Assembly (NCBI GenBank): GCA_016699835.1
Contig: CP064987.1
Span: forward strand, 3,162,001-3,226,000
Direction of reading: 5' to 3'
DNA from: Phycisphaerales bacterium
GTDB taxonomy: Bacteria; Planctomycetota; Phycisphaerae; Phycisphaerales; UBA1924
Length of the DNA: 64,000 nucleotides
Part shown: piece by piece, positions 8,596 to 17,967 of the stretch
How the letters are laid out: every line of letters starts with the position of its first letter
Numbering within the stretch: position 1 is the stretch's first letter
Made by a program: the position numbers and the translations under genes
Notes under the pieces: model-generated
Told to the model about the DNA's origin: nothing
The model's input: only the letters and a program-made list of their open reading frames with translations
Database searches by the model: none

Positions 8596-11433
8596 TCAAG
8601 CCGTTCGAGGCCGCGGCCCGCTGAATCCCATCGCCAGCCCCAGCGCACCGATCGCCACGACCACGCCGAGGAGCGAGATCGTGCTCGAGAAATACCACGC
8701 GCTCGCGTCGGTCGTGATCGGAAACGTCGTCAGCAGGAAATACACGAACATCCCCACGATGAGCGCCACCAGCCCGAACCGCGTCAGCACGTGCATGCAC
8801 GCCGCCGCGACAAGCGTCGCATACACAAAGTCGATTACGGCCATGGACCACAAGGGGCCTCCCGCCTTGGCTTCAACGCTCCCGATCGTCGCAACCACGA
8901 CCCCGATCGATAGGACCACAATCCCGATCGCCAGCCACGTCCGACGAACCGCCAGACGCACGCCCACGAACGCGATCAGCAGCAGCATCGCGGCGATCAG
9001 CGATCGCAAGAAGAGCGTCGCCCCCAGCCCGATCGACTGCCGCGCACCGGCGAGCGCGTCACGAAGGAGATCGCTCGACCCGATCAGTTCCGGCTCGGGA
9101 AGTCCCGAGAGCATCGGCACAATGTGACGCAACTGCGTCAGCACCGTCACGCCCACGCCCGCCGAAACACCCACAACCAGGTTCACCCCCAACTGCGAGT
9201 CACGCCAGCGACCCGCGAGCAGATGCGACCACGCCACCATCGCCTGGGGCCAGTGCCGCCGGACATACGGTTCGGCCGCCACATAGAACACCCAGAACGT
9301 CAATGCCGTCACCGACCCCACACGCCCGCAGCGCGCGAGCAACTCCGCTAGCGCGACCGAGTCGAGCATCGGGTCCGACAGCATGAATCGCGCAAACGCC
9401 GCGATGAAGAACGCCGTCACCGACATCCGGATTGCCCCGCGACGATCCGCAAGCCCACCGTTCACATTTCGCCACGCCAGGATCGCCCCCACGACGAGCC
9501 CCGCGGCAAGGAGAAACGGCCCGGCGACTCGCGCAGACCGAAACACACGTGGCATCCCCCCGATCTCCTCAAAGAACACCGATGCCGACGCCCACTTGAG
9601 TTCCACGATCCGAAACGACGTGATCTTCCCCTCGTACGACGAGATCGCCACACGGACCCGCTCGTCGGGCAACTCCGGATACACCCCCATCCACGCCCGC
9701 CGAAGATCCGAGTACGTCGCCGGCTGTCGAACCGGTTGAACCTCCGTGAATCGATCAATCTCCAACCCGGCGCTCTCGAACGCCAGCGCCCAGTTCGCCT
9801 CTCTCGGCGCGGCCGATACCACCGGGCGCGCCTCGCCCACGGCATCCAGATCCAGCAGCGTCGTTAGCCGGAAAAAGTCCCGCAATCGACCCGAAGCGTC
9901 GAGCCTGACCGACGTGTCCCCAGACACCTCGAACGGCGGGTCACGCATGTCCACACGTTGACGCTCGTTGTTCGTCACCAGCGGCAAGTCCCGCTCGCGA
10001 TACCAGAAGTCCACAGGACTAGGCCGCGCGCGCTCGAGGATGTCCCATCGCGTCGCGCCCCGATCATCCCGCGCCATCGCGCTCACCAGTTCCTCGTAAT
10101 AGTCAAAGTGCCCCACCGAGTACGCCTCGGGTGTGTACCCAAACGAGGCGATGATCTCGCGAGCGCGATCCACCAGCACCTCGCGAGGCTTGGGCAGATG
10201 GACCCGTGGCATCAGCATCGTGTTCCCCGCCAGCGTCACGACCACCACCAGCAGCATCGCCGTCAGAACCGATGTCAGCAGGAGCGCCGTCCGCTCCAAC
10301 ACACCCGGCGCCCGCGCCCGCGCCAAGAGATCCGGCGAGGGCATCAACCCCGCGCCCACCGCCGCCCCCAGGATGTCCCCTCCGGGAAGCATCGCCGCCA
10401 CCTCGAGCGCGCCCGCCGGCCGATGCTCCGCATCCCGATCGAGGCACTCCAGAATCACACGCTCCACGCCGGTGTCCAGCGTTGGAGTGCCCAAAGACGG
10501 TGCCGCGATGGGCCGCTTCTGCAACTCGCGCAGTTCCGAGATCGTCTTGGGCGAGTACACCGCCCTCCCCGTGAAGATCTCGTGAAGCACCAGGCCAAGT
10601 GAATAGATGTCCGATCGCACGCTCGGCGGCTTGCCATCCAGTTGCTCGGGCGCCATGTACGCCGGTGTCCCCGTTCGTCCATAGACGTATCGCAACTCGT
10701 CCGCAAGGCCCGCCAGCCCGAAATCCGTGATCTTCACCTCGCCCTTGCTGTCGATCATCACGTTCGCGGGCTTCAAGTCTCGATGCAGCACCCCCTGCGC
10801 GTGCGCCGCCGCCAGACCAAAGCACACCTGCTTCGCCGCCGTCGCCCCCTTGTCCGCCGGCAAACGCCCGATCTTCGCCAGCAGTTGTGCGAGCGTCTCG
10901 CCATCCACATACTCCATCGAGATGAACGTCCGACCACGATACTCCCCTATGTCATGCACCCGGCACACATTCGGATGGCTCACACGCCGCGCGAGGCGCA
11001 CCTCGTTCAGCATCAACTCCCGCGCCCGCTCGTCCGACGCCGCGGGAAGAAACTTCAGCGCCACCGTCTGCGACAGCGTCCGGTCGTCCGCCCGGTACAC
11101 CTCGCCCATCCCGCCCGTGCCCACGCGCGACACGATCCGATACCGACCATTCACGAGCAATCCCGACGGCAAAGGCTCATCGAGCGACACCGTCGGGCGA
11201 GAATGTTGGTCCCCTTCGTCGGGCATCGGGAGCGCCGCCGACTCGTCCATCGCCGGGTCAACATGATCCTGCTTGCTCAGCCGGGGCAAGGGCGTCTCGC
11301 CACGAATTCTCTCGGCGCTATCACCCAGGCCACCCACCCCGGAATCAAGCAACGCGCCGCACGAGTTGCAGCGCACAACTCCTGGCACAATCACGCTGTG
11401 GCATTTCGGGCACAAACTCGTCGAGGCCGTCAC
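8596..11433 (-). CDS. Membrane Ser/Thr protein kinase with N-terminal zinc ribbon
   Basis: The 945-residue protein starts with a zinc-ribbon-like CPKC-x10-CNSC (residues 8-25). A complete Hanks-type kinase domain follows at about 97-350: GTGGMGEVYRA (105-114), VALK with Lys127, HRDLKPANV (217-225), DFG (237-239) and APEQ (261-264). A transmembrane helix follows near 380-410 (TALLLTSVLTAMLLVVVVTLAG). The rest is an extracytoplasmic-looking region and at least six hydrophobic helices at the C-terminus. Start is GTG at 11433. It lies 76 bp downstream of mlaD on the same strand, so it may be expressed with the Mla genes. The multi-helix C-terminus may be a sensor, but its ligand is unknown. Confidence 0.9.
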   Translation of the reverse strand: MTASTSLCPKCHSVIVPGVVRCNSCGALLDSGVGGLGDSAERIRGETPLPRLSKQDHVDPAMDESAALPMPDEGDQHSRPTVSLDEPLPSGLLVNGRYRIVSRVGTGGMGEVYRADDRTLSQTVALKFLPAASDERARELMLNEVRLARRVSHPNVCRVHDIGEYRGRTFISMEYVDGETLAQLLAKIGRLPADKGATAAKQVCFGLAAAHAQGVLHRDLKPANVMIDSKGEVKITDFGLAGLADELRYVYGRTGTPAYMAPEQLDGKPPSVRSDIYSLGLVLHEIFTGRAVYSPKTISELRELQKRPIAAPSLGTPTLDTGVERVILECLDRDAEHRPAGALEVAAMLPGGDILGAAVGAGLMPSPDLLARARAPGVLERTALLLTSVLTAMLLVVVVTLAGNTMLMPRVHLPKPREVLVDRAREIIASFGYTPEAYSVGHFDYYEELVSAMARDDRGATRWDILERARPSPVDFWYRERDLPLVTNNERQRVDMRDPPFEVSGDTSVRLDASGRLRDFFRLTTLLDLDAVGEARPVVSAAPREANWALAFESAGLEIDRFTEVQPVRQPATYSDLRRAWMGVYPELPDERVRVAISSYEGKITSFRIVELKWASASVFFEEIGGMPRVFRSARVAGPFLLAAGLVVGAILAWRNVNGGLADRRGAIRMSVTAFFIAAFARFMLSDPMLDSVALAELLARCGRVGSVTALTFWVFYVAAEPYVRRHWPQAMVAWSHLLAGRWRDSQLGVNLVVGVSAGVGVTVLTQLRHIVPMLSGLPEPELIGSSDLLRDALAGARQSIGLGATLFLRSLIAAMLLLIAFVGVRLAVRRTWLAIGIVVLSIGVVVATIGSVEAKAGGPLWSMAVIDFVYATLVAAACMHVLTRFGLVALIVGMFVYFLLTTFPITTDASAWYFSSTISLLGVVVAIGALGLAMGFSGPRPRTA

Positions 11434-11509
11434 GGCGTGAGCATAGCCCGATGTCCCACACGCCCTGTTGCGTCCACGGATTCTTCACAAACGTGACCGA
11501 AATACGGGA

Positions 11510-12610
11510 CTACACGCCAACCTTGATTCCCTCGGCCTTCAGCTTCTCGACGAGCAACTGCACCTCCACCAGCGTCCGCTCCAACTGCGCCGACGCCGAC
11601 CGCACCGAGTTGTACAGATCCGGGTTCTTGACCAGTTGCCCCGCCGTCCCCTCACCCGCGTTCACGCTCGAGAGCAGCGTCGCCAACTCGCCCGAGGCGG
11701 CGTCGATCCGCGACAGCGTCCCACGCAACGTTCCCAGTGTCTCGCCGGCATCCTCCCGGATCGTCGCTACCTCTCGTCGAAGCGATTCGCCCGTCCTGCT
11801 GACCTCGCTCCCGATGTTCGTGGCCGCCGTCTCGACCGATTCGCCCGCCTTCTTCCACGACGCGATCACGCCCTCCATCTCCTGAAGGCTTGCCTGGGCG
11901 CGTTCCAGGATCTCCACAGTCCTGGACTTCAGGCCGCTCTCCTCGCCGATCCAATCATTCGTGTTCGCGAGCGCGGCATCGAGTCGGGCAACGACCGTCG
12001 CAATATTGGGAGCCTTCCGCGCTGCCGGATCCACCGCGTCCACCTCGCTCGGCATACGCGGCGCCAGCAGATCATTCAACCGCTCGCCCACCTCCGTATA
12101 CGCCAGCGCCATCCGATCGATGTTCCGTGCCGTCGCCGTCAACTGCTCCAGCGGATCCTGAACCGCACCAGTCAAGTCGCCAAGCAGCGAGCGCACCCGG
12201 TCGTACCGCTTCACCTCGTCCTTGGGGTCCAGGGTCGCCGCCAGTTCCGCCTCGGTCGCGTCCAGCGGAATCACGAACTCCAGAGAGGCCTCGCCGACAA
12301 ACGACCGCTCGATCGAAGGAAGCGCCGCCGCCGGAATCCGCGACGCCTTCTGCACGCGCAGCGTCAACTCCACGCCGCGCTCCGGAAGCGAGAGGTTCTT
12401 CGTCCGAACGATCTGACCGACTTTCACCCCGCTCACCGTCACCGGAGAGGTCTCACGCAGTCCCCCGGCCGTCGGAACAATGACGCGCACGTCGTACGTC
12501 GGCTCCGCGAAGTTCGCCAGCGTTCCAAACAGCATCAACATGATCGCGAGCCCGCTCAGGCCCACGATCGCCGTCAACCCCGTCAACAGGTCCCGTGTCC
12601 GTGCGTTCAT
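11510..12610 (-). CDS. mlaD: MCE/MlaD-family substrate-binding protein
   Basis: One N-terminal transmembrane helix (GLTAIVGLSGLAIMLMLFGT) is followed by an MCE domain at about residues 38-115, with YDVRVIVPTAGGLRETSPV and VSGVKVGQIV. The C-terminal ~200 residues are helical with coiled-coil character (ILERAQASLQEMEGVIASWK). MCE proteins are the periplasmic part of ABC-type lipid transporters of the Mla/Mce class. The start overlaps the stop of the ATPase gene (ATGA at 12607-12610), indicating coupled translation. At 366 residues it is longer than Escherichia coli MlaD because of the coiled-coil tail. No permease (MlaE) gene is adjacent. Confidence 0.85.
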   Translation of the reverse strand: MNARTRDLLTGLTAIVGLSGLAIMLMLFGTLANFAEPTYDVRVIVPTAGGLRETSPVTVSGVKVGQIVRTKNLSLPERGVELTLRVQKASRIPAAALPSIERSFVGEASLEFVIPLDATEAELAATLDPKDEVKRYDRVRSLLGDLTGAVQDPLEQLTATARNIDRMALAYTEVGERLNDLLAPRMPSEVDAVDPAARKAPNIATVVARLDAALANTNDWIGEESGLKSRTVEILERAQASLQEMEGVIASWKKAGESVETAATNIGSEVSRTGESLRREVATIREDAGETLGTLRGTLSRIDAASGELATLLSSVNAGEGTAGQLVKNPDLYNSVRSASAQLERTLVEVQLLVEKLKAEGIKVGV

Positions 12611-13548
12611 CGTCTCTCGCTCCCCGAGTTCGGCTCGCCGCCGCCCGTTCCATCGTCCTCGATCGGTTTGTAGGCCGCCTCCTCCACCCGCACACGCACC
12701 GACGCGACGTCCGCCGGCGTCGCCACGTCCTCGTCGCCATACCGCCCGGCCAGAAACTGCTGCACACGCGGGTTCGACGAGGCTTCCAGATCGGCAAACG
12801 TCCCTTGCGCCGCGATCGTCCCTCCATGCAGCATCACCACATGGTCCGCGATCTTCTTCGCCGATTGCAGATCATGCGTGACCACGATGTTGGTCACGCC
12901 CATCTCCCGCTTCAACTTCAGGATCAACTCGTTGATCCCGTCCGATCGGATCGGGTCCAGCCCCGTCGTCGGCTCATCGAAGAGCACCACCTCGGGGTCC
13001 AGCACCAGCGCCCGCGCGAGCGCCACACGTTTGCGCTGCCCCCCCGAGAGTTCTACCGGCAACTTCGTCTGCGTCCCATCGAGGTCGACTGTTTGCAACG
13101 CCCGCGCGATCCGTTCACGCCGCTCGTCGGTCCCGAGCCGCGTGTGCTCGATCAGCGGGAACTCGATGTTCTGCGCCACCGACATCGAGTCAAAGAGAGC
13201 CCCCATCTGGAACAGCATCGCCACGCGCAGCCGGATCGACGTCAGTGCCCGCTCGTCGAGTTGGTCCACCCGCGTCCCAAGCACATGCACCTCGCCCGAA
13301 TCCGGCCGAAGCAGCCCGATCAGATGCTTCAGCAGCACCGACTTCCCGCACCCCGATGGACCGAGAACCACGGTGGTCTTCGCCCGCTCGATCGTGAGGT
13401 TCAGTCCGTCGAGAACCACCTGAGAACCAAACGATTTGTGAACGTCGACCAACTCCGCAACCGTCGAGTCCGCGTTCAAACACGCAGCGACACTCGAGGC
13501 CCGTGCCTCGAGAACTTCATCCGTGCGTTCTCCAATCCCTCGGCTCAT
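12607..13548 (-). CDS. mlaF: Mla-type ABC transporter ATP-binding protein
   Basis: This is the ATPase of an Mce/Mla lipid transporter. The 313-residue protein has Walker A GPSGCGKS (63-70), a Q-loop in AMLFQMGALFDSMSV (the MGALFDS wording is typical of MlaF), the signature LSGGQRKRVALARA, Walker B VVLFDEPTTGLDP and the switch His in VVTHDL. I chose ATG at 13548, preceded by AAGGA at a suitable distance; an upstream in-frame start at 13647 would run into the divergent Nudix gene. It is followed directly by mlaD with an ATGA overlap. The N-terminal ~30 and C-terminal ~50 residues are extensions of unknown role. Confidence 0.88.
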   Translation of the reverse strand: MSRGIGERTDEVLEARASSVAACLNADSTVAELVDVHKSFGSQVVLDGLNLTIERAKTTVVLGPSGCGKSVLLKHLIGLLRPDSGEVHVLGTRVDQLDERALTSIRLRVAMLFQMGALFDSMSVAQNIEFPLIEHTRLGTDERRERIARALQTVDLDGTQTKLPVELSGGQRKRVALARALVLDPEVVLFDEPTTGLDPIRSDGINELILKLKREMGVTNIVVTHDLQSAKKIADHVVMLHGGTIAAQGTFADLEASSNPRVQQFLAGRYGDEDVATPADVASVRVRVEEAAYKPIEDDGTGGGEPNSGSERR

Positions 13549-13589
13549 GACAGGTCCTTGGACGCAATACTTCTGTACCATTGATCGTG

Positions 13590-14237
13590 ATGAACCCGCG
13601 GCCCGATGCACAAGCCCGCACACACGTCGGCCCACAAGCCCGCGCACAAGTTAGTGCCCGTGAGCATAGGCCCACGCTGGAACGCACTCTCCTCATTCGC
13701 GACGCCAAGTTCGATGTCGAACGTGTCGATTACGTCTCATCACGAGGCGATCCCATCTCGCGAACCGTCGTTCGCCATCCCGGGAGCGTCGTCCTCGTCC
13801 CCATGCCCACGCCCGATCGCGTGGTCCTCATACGCACGTATCGCCCCGCCCTTGACGCATGGAACTGGGAGTTCCCCGCAGGAACGCGTGGGCCCGACGA
13901 GCTCTACGACGACTGTGCCCGCCGAGAACTCGCGGAAGAAATCGGGGCCGCGGCCGCAACCCTCACCGAGATCGCCCGGTTCCATCCTGGTCCGGGGATG
14001 ACCGATGAGTTGATGAAGGTCTATCTCGCCACCAGCATCACCATGGGGAGCCAGCACCTCGAGCCGGACGAGGACATCCGCCCCGTGGAGATGAGCACGC
14101 ACGACCTCGAACGCATGATCGACACCGCCGACATCATCGACGCCAAGACGATCGCCGCGTGGCACATCACGCGCCGATACCTCGATCGTCATCGCCACGA
14201 CGGCCCACGCGCCACGCCGGGGAGTGTCGCCCCATGA
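13590..14237 (+). CDS. Nudix hydrolase, ADP-ribose pyrophosphatase-like
   Basis: The 215-residue protein contains a full Nudix box, G-x5-E-x7-REL-x-EEIG, in the segment GTRGPDEL...RRELAEEIG. Upstream, VVLIRTYRPALDAWNWEFPAG is the usual lead-in of ADP-ribose and nucleoside-diphosphate-sugar pyrophosphatases. Downstream, FHPGPGMTDELMKVYLA resembles the conserved PGxxxE segment of that group. The box carries the Glu residues that bind catalytic Mg2+. Start choice: ATG at 13590, with in-frame TTG and GTG just upstream. It diverges from mlaF across 41 bp and overlaps the next gene by ATGA at 14234-14237. Confidence 0.85.
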   Translation: MNPRPDAQARTHVGPQARAQVSAREHRPTLERTLLIRDAKFDVERVDYVSSRGDPISRTVVRHPGSVVLVPMPTPDRVVLIRTYRPALDAWNWEFPAGTRGPDELYDDCARRELAEEIGAAAATLTEIARFHPGPGMTDELMKVYLATSITMGSQHLEPDEDIRPVEMSTHDLERMIDTADIIDAKTIAAWHITRRYLDRHRHDGPRATPGSVAP

Positions 14238-15283
14238 ACTCGCACGCGCAGAATGCCACCTCCGTCTCCAAGCCCCGCGCTCACGCGCCCCTGTACAGCG
14301 GCTGGGACGAGTTCCTCGGGTGGATGGTCCCCCTCGTCCCCATCAAGGCCGGCTGGGTCGGCGTCCACATCCTCGTTCTCGCTTGGATCGCCACCGAAGC
14401 CGCCGTCGCCGCCCTCACGCACGGCGCCGCCGGCGCGGCCGAACAACTCCTACTCCTTGGTGCATGGATGGGCGTCGTCCTCGCAAGAGAGGTCGCGCGC
14501 GCCATTGTTCTCCGACTCATCGGCGGCATCGAAACCAACTGCGCCATCTGGCCCCTCGGCGGCCTCGCCCTTCCCCTCCCGGGCCTCTCCGCACGCCCCA
14601 TGATCGCCGAATGCGGCGGCGTTGCCTTCGGGTTCCTCATGATTCCCCTGATCGCCCTCTGGGCCATCAGCCTCGGTCTCGACACGCGTCTCCTTCTCAC
14701 CTGGCCCACCGATCCGCGGGCCGCGGGACTCGTCGGCTGGCCGAAAATCGTCTGGTGGCTCCATGCCGCCAATCTCAGCGTGCTGGCCATCAATCTTTGC
14801 ATCCCCATGCTCCCCCTCGACGCAGGCCGCTGGCTCCACGCCTGGCGCTCCCGTCGCGTGACCACCGCCGAAGCCGCGATGACGACCGCCCGCGCCACGT
14901 GGATCATCGCCTCGCTCATCTTCATCGTCGCCGCCGTCGCCGGCGAGACCCGAGTCCTCCTCGTCTCCACCATCGCCGGCCTCGCCGGTGCCGCCCACTG
15001 GCGCCGCGCCCTCTTCTTCGCCGAGGGTCTCGGCTCCCCACACCCAACCCGTGATCACACACTCTCGGACGATCCAGATTCCTTCCACACCTTGTCGGAT
15101 CACTGGCTCGATCAATCGAGTTCCGATCTCGAGCCAGGCACGCTCCCCGAGGTCGACGCCGTCCTCCGGAAAGTCTCCACGCAAGGCCTCGCCGCTCTCT
15201 CCCCCATCGAGCGCCGAGTCCTCGAGGCCGAGACCACCCGCCTCCGCGCCGCCTCACAGGAACACCAGGCCCCAAATTCCTAA
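14234..15283 (+). CDS. M50 site-2-protease-like membrane protein lacking zinc His residues
   Basis: The 349-residue protein has five or six hydrophobic segments. GWVGVHILVLAWI, IWPLGGLALP and a late NLCIPMLPLDAGRWL follow the pattern of planctomycete-type M50 site-2 proteases (R-x2-GG-x7-WPLGGLA, then PxDGGR). Where an active protease has HExxH, this one has REVAR: Glu is kept and both zinc-binding His are Arg. The third ligand position, Asp in PLDAGR, is retained. Hydrolysis is therefore unlikely; a scaffold or inhibitor role is possible. The C-terminus (EVDAVLRKVSTQGLAALS) resembles the tail of the next gene's rhomboid. Start overlaps the Nudix stop. Confidence 0.75.
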   Translation: MNSHAQNATSVSKPRAHAPLYSGWDEFLGWMVPLVPIKAGWVGVHILVLAWIATEAAVAALTHGAAGAAEQLLLLGAWMGVVLAREVARAIVLRLIGGIETNCAIWPLGGLALPLPGLSARPMIAECGGVAFGFLMIPLIALWAISLGLDTRLLLTWPTDPRAAGLVGWPKIVWWLHAANLSVLAINLCIPMLPLDAGRWLHAWRSRRVTTAEAAMTTARATWIIASLIFIVAAVAGETRVLLVSTIAGLAGAAHWRRALFFAEGLGSPHPTRDHTLSDDPDSFHTLSDHWLDQSSSDLEPGTLPEVDAVLRKVSTQGLAALSPIERRVLEAETTRLRAASQEHQAPNS

Positions 15284-15409
15284 AGTACTCCGCAAGGGAA
15301 CCGGTTCTCCGCCCGCGGCATCAAGGCCTCGCTCGCGTCCGGCCGATCATCCCTCAGTTCTTGACACGAACGCACCTGTTCGACCGCGCAAGGAGGCGCT
15401 CGCGACCAC

Positions 15410-16369
15410 ATGGGCATCGCCGAACGAAACTACGACCAACGCCCAGGAGGCAAAGGACCATCCATGATGTGGGGAGGTCCGGGCCGTCGACCCCTCTCCA
15501 TGACCGTCTGGATCATCATCGTCAACGCCGCCGTCTTCTTCGGCTCCGCTCTCCTGGGACCACGGGCCGTCGATCTCTCCAGGGAATACGGCGCCTTCTC
15601 CACCCACACCTTCCTCAAACTCGAAGTCTGGCGCCTCCTCTCCTTTCAGTTCCTCCACGCCGACATCACCCACATCCTCTTCAATATGTTCGGCCTCTGG
15701 ATCTTCGGGGCCATGGTCGAGGAATACCTTGGGCGAAAAAAATACCTCGCTTTCTACCTCGTCTGCGGTATCTGCGGCGGCCTGATGTTCCTCCTCCTCA
15801 ATCTCGGAGGCGTCCTCTTCACCAAAGCCGGCTTGCACCCACTCCCCGGTCTCCTCGTCTACAAACTCCAGTCCCCCCTCATCGGCGCCTCCGCCGGCGT
15901 CTTTGGCGTCATCATCGGCGCCGCCTACATCCGACCCAATGAGCAGATGCAACTCCTCTTCCCGCCCGTCACCCTCCCCTTGAAGTGGCTCGCCTATGGC
16001 TACGTCGCCATCGCCGCCATCAATCTCCTCACAGGCTCCGCCAACGCCGGCGGCGAAGCGGCCCACCTCGGCGGCGCCCTCGCCGGGTTCATCTTCGTCC
16101 GCAACAACCACCTCCTCCGCGACTTCTTCGACATCATGGAGGACTCACGCAAAGCCCCAGACTCCCGCTCCACCTCCTCTCGCGATCCAAGCCGCAAAGG
16201 CGGCCTCGCCTCATCCCTCAAGAAACTCGTCGGCGCCAAGGAAATCACCCAGCAGGAAGTCGACGCCATCCTCGACAAGATCAAAGAACATGGCATGGGC
16301 AGCCTCTCCGACGCCGAGAAGAACAAACTCCGCAAGTTCAACGAGCAGGGCGGCATCAAAAACGGCTAA
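15410..16369 (+). CDS. Rhomboid-family intramembrane serine protease
   Basis: The 319-residue protein has six to seven transmembrane helices. The catalytic Ser161 lies in GASAGVFG and its partner His219 in AAHLGGALAG; FQFLHADITHILFNMFGLWIFG carries the oxyanion-side His/Asn of the family. After the membrane domain comes a Ser/Lys-rich linker and a tail, QQEVDAILDKIKEHGMGSLS, related to the tail of the preceding M50-like protein. AGGAGG at 15391-15396 precedes ATG 15410 at 13 bp. A second in-frame ATG at 15464 has AAAGGA at a better distance and cannot be excluded. It follows the degenerate site-2-protease gene by 126 bp. Confidence 0.9.
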   Translation: MGIAERNYDQRPGGKGPSMMWGGPGRRPLSMTVWIIIVNAAVFFGSALLGPRAVDLSREYGAFSTHTFLKLEVWRLLSFQFLHADITHILFNMFGLWIFGAMVEEYLGRKKYLAFYLVCGICGGLMFLLLNLGGVLFTKAGLHPLPGLLVYKLQSPLIGASAGVFGVIIGAAYIRPNEQMQLLFPPVTLPLKWLAYGYVAIAAINLLTGSANAGGEAAHLGGALAGFIFVRNNHLLRDFFDIMEDSRKAPDSRSTSSRDPSRKGGLASSLKKLVGAKEITQQEVDAILDKIKEHGMGSLSDAEKNKLRKFNEQGGIKNG

Positions 16370-16399
16370 CGAGGCCTCATCCCTTACCAACTCTCGTGG

Positions 16400-16418
16400 C
16401 ACCGGCGTCTTGCCGGTG
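16400..16418. repeat. REP-like intergenic palindrome, copy 1
   Basis: A 7-bp perfect stem CACCGGC/GCCGGTG with loop GTCTT sits between the rhomboid and tgt genes. It is preceded by TCTCGTGG and followed by a pyrimidine-rich stretch containing TTCTAC. The same layout recurs at 24278-24296 (opposite strand) and 37579-37597. Confidence 0.6.
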
Positions 16419-16474
16419 TCTCCTCCTTCTACATCTCCTCTCATGATCCGCACTCCGCGCCGTACCCTCCCCGC

Positions 16475-17713
16475 GTGACCGCCCTCTCCTTCTCCATCCA
16501 ACATCGCTCCGCAACCACAGGCGCCCGACACGCCCGCGTCACCACGCCCCACGGCTCCTTCGACACCCCCGCCTTCATGCCCGTCGGCACACGCGCCAGC
16601 GTCAAGGGAATCCTCCCCGAGCAAGTCGCCGCCACGGGTGCTCAGATCCTCCTCAACAACACCTACCACCTCATGCTCCGACCCGGCGCCGAACTCATCC
16701 AGCGACTCGGGGGCGTCCACACCTTCATGAACTGGAACCGCCCCATCCTCACCGACTCCGGCGGCTACCAGGCCTTCTCCCTCGCCGACACCAACTCCAT
16801 CGACGACGACGGCGTCACCTTTAAGTCCGTCGTCGACGGCTCGACCATTCGCATGGCCCCCGAGGACGCCATCCGAATCCAGAACCAACTCGGCGCCGAC
16901 ATCATCATGGCCTTCGACGACTGCCCCCCCTCCGAGAACGCCCTCGAGGATGGCCGCCCAGATCCCTCCGCCGACCCACGCCTCACCTCCGCCGTGAGAC
17001 GCGACACCAAGCGGGGCCGATACGACCACGCCGAGCGCCTCGACATCGCCAACGAGCGCACCGTCCGCTGGCTCGAGCGATGCAAACACGCCCACGCACG
17101 CTCCACCGACCAATCCCTCTTCGGCATCGTGCAGGGCGGCACCGATCTCAACCGTCGCACATGGTCCGCCACGCGCATCACCAACATCGATCTCCCCGGC
17201 TACGCGATCGGCGGCGTCGCCGTCGGCGAAGACTCCGACGACATCGCCCGCGTCGTTCGCCACACCGCGCCCCTCCTTCCCGAAGACAAGCCGCGATACC
17301 TCATGGGCGTCGGCTACGAGCGAGACCTCCTCGCCGCTGTCCGCGCCGGCGTCGACATGTTCGACTGCGTCCTCCCCACTCGAAACGCGAGGAACGCCAA
17401 CGCCTTCACAAGCACAGGCCAGATCCGTCTCCGAAATCAGAAATACGCCGATGACCAATCCGTCCTCGAACCAGGCTGCGACTGCATCGCCTGCACCGGC
17501 GGCGAGAACCCCCTCGCCGCCCCGCGCGGCTTCTCCCGCGCCTACCTCCGACACCTCTTCCAGACCGGCGAGATGCTCGGGCCCATCCTCATCACGCTCC
17601 ACAATCTCCGCCATTTCCAACGCTTCATGCGCGACATCCGCCAAACCATCACGACCGATGACTGGCAGGCCCTCGTCGCCCGCTGGCCCATCGCCGCCGA
17701 CGGCCTCCGTTGA
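16475..17713 (+). CDS. tgt: tRNA-guanine transglycosylase
   Basis: Tgt exchanges guanine-34 of tRNAs with GUN anticodons for the queuosine precursor preQ1. The 412-residue protein keeps PAFMPVGTRASVKG, the general-acid Asp94 in LTDSGGYQ, the nucleophile Asp297 in FDCVLPTRNARN, and the zinc site C-x-C-x2-C (GCDCIACTGG) with the later His in LITLHN. It starts with GTG at 16475; the codons that follow match the family's N-terminus. A stretch at about 160-185 (ENALEDGRPDPSADPRL) is longer than in most homologues. It stands upstream of yajC-secDF, a common arrangement. Confidence 0.94.
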   Translation: MTALSFSIQHRSATTGARHARVTTPHGSFDTPAFMPVGTRASVKGILPEQVAATGAQILLNNTYHLMLRPGAELIQRLGGVHTFMNWNRPILTDSGGYQAFSLADTNSIDDDGVTFKSVVDGSTIRMAPEDAIRIQNQLGADIIMAFDDCPPSENALEDGRPDPSADPRLTSAVRRDTKRGRYDHAERLDIANERTVRWLERCKHAHARSTDQSLFGIVQGGTDLNRRTWSATRITNIDLPGYAIGGVAVGEDSDDIARVVRHTAPLLPEDKPRYLMGVGYERDLLAAVRAGVDMFDCVLPTRNARNANAFTSTGQIRLRNQKYADDQSVLEPGCDCIACTGGENPLAAPRGFSRAYLRHLFQTGEMLGPILITLHNLRHFQRFMRDIRQTITTDDWQALVARWPIAADGLR

Positions 17714-17967
17714 CCGTTCGACTTCCGTACGGCATTCTCAAGATCCCGGGTCGTCTTTTGGTCTGTGCCCTCGAACAATGCAGGCCCACCGGGATCCGAC
17801 CCAAGGCCCCCTCGTCACGCCGACGCAGGGTCCTCGCGGTTGTTCCTGAGTGGTGCATTGGATGTTGCGCCGCGTCTGAATCTCTCAGCGTCGGTTGAGC
17901 CACGCGATCCATGTTCTGTTGTCTCGTTCCTGAAAAGTGAAGTGCCCGTAGAAAGGTGGATGTTGGA

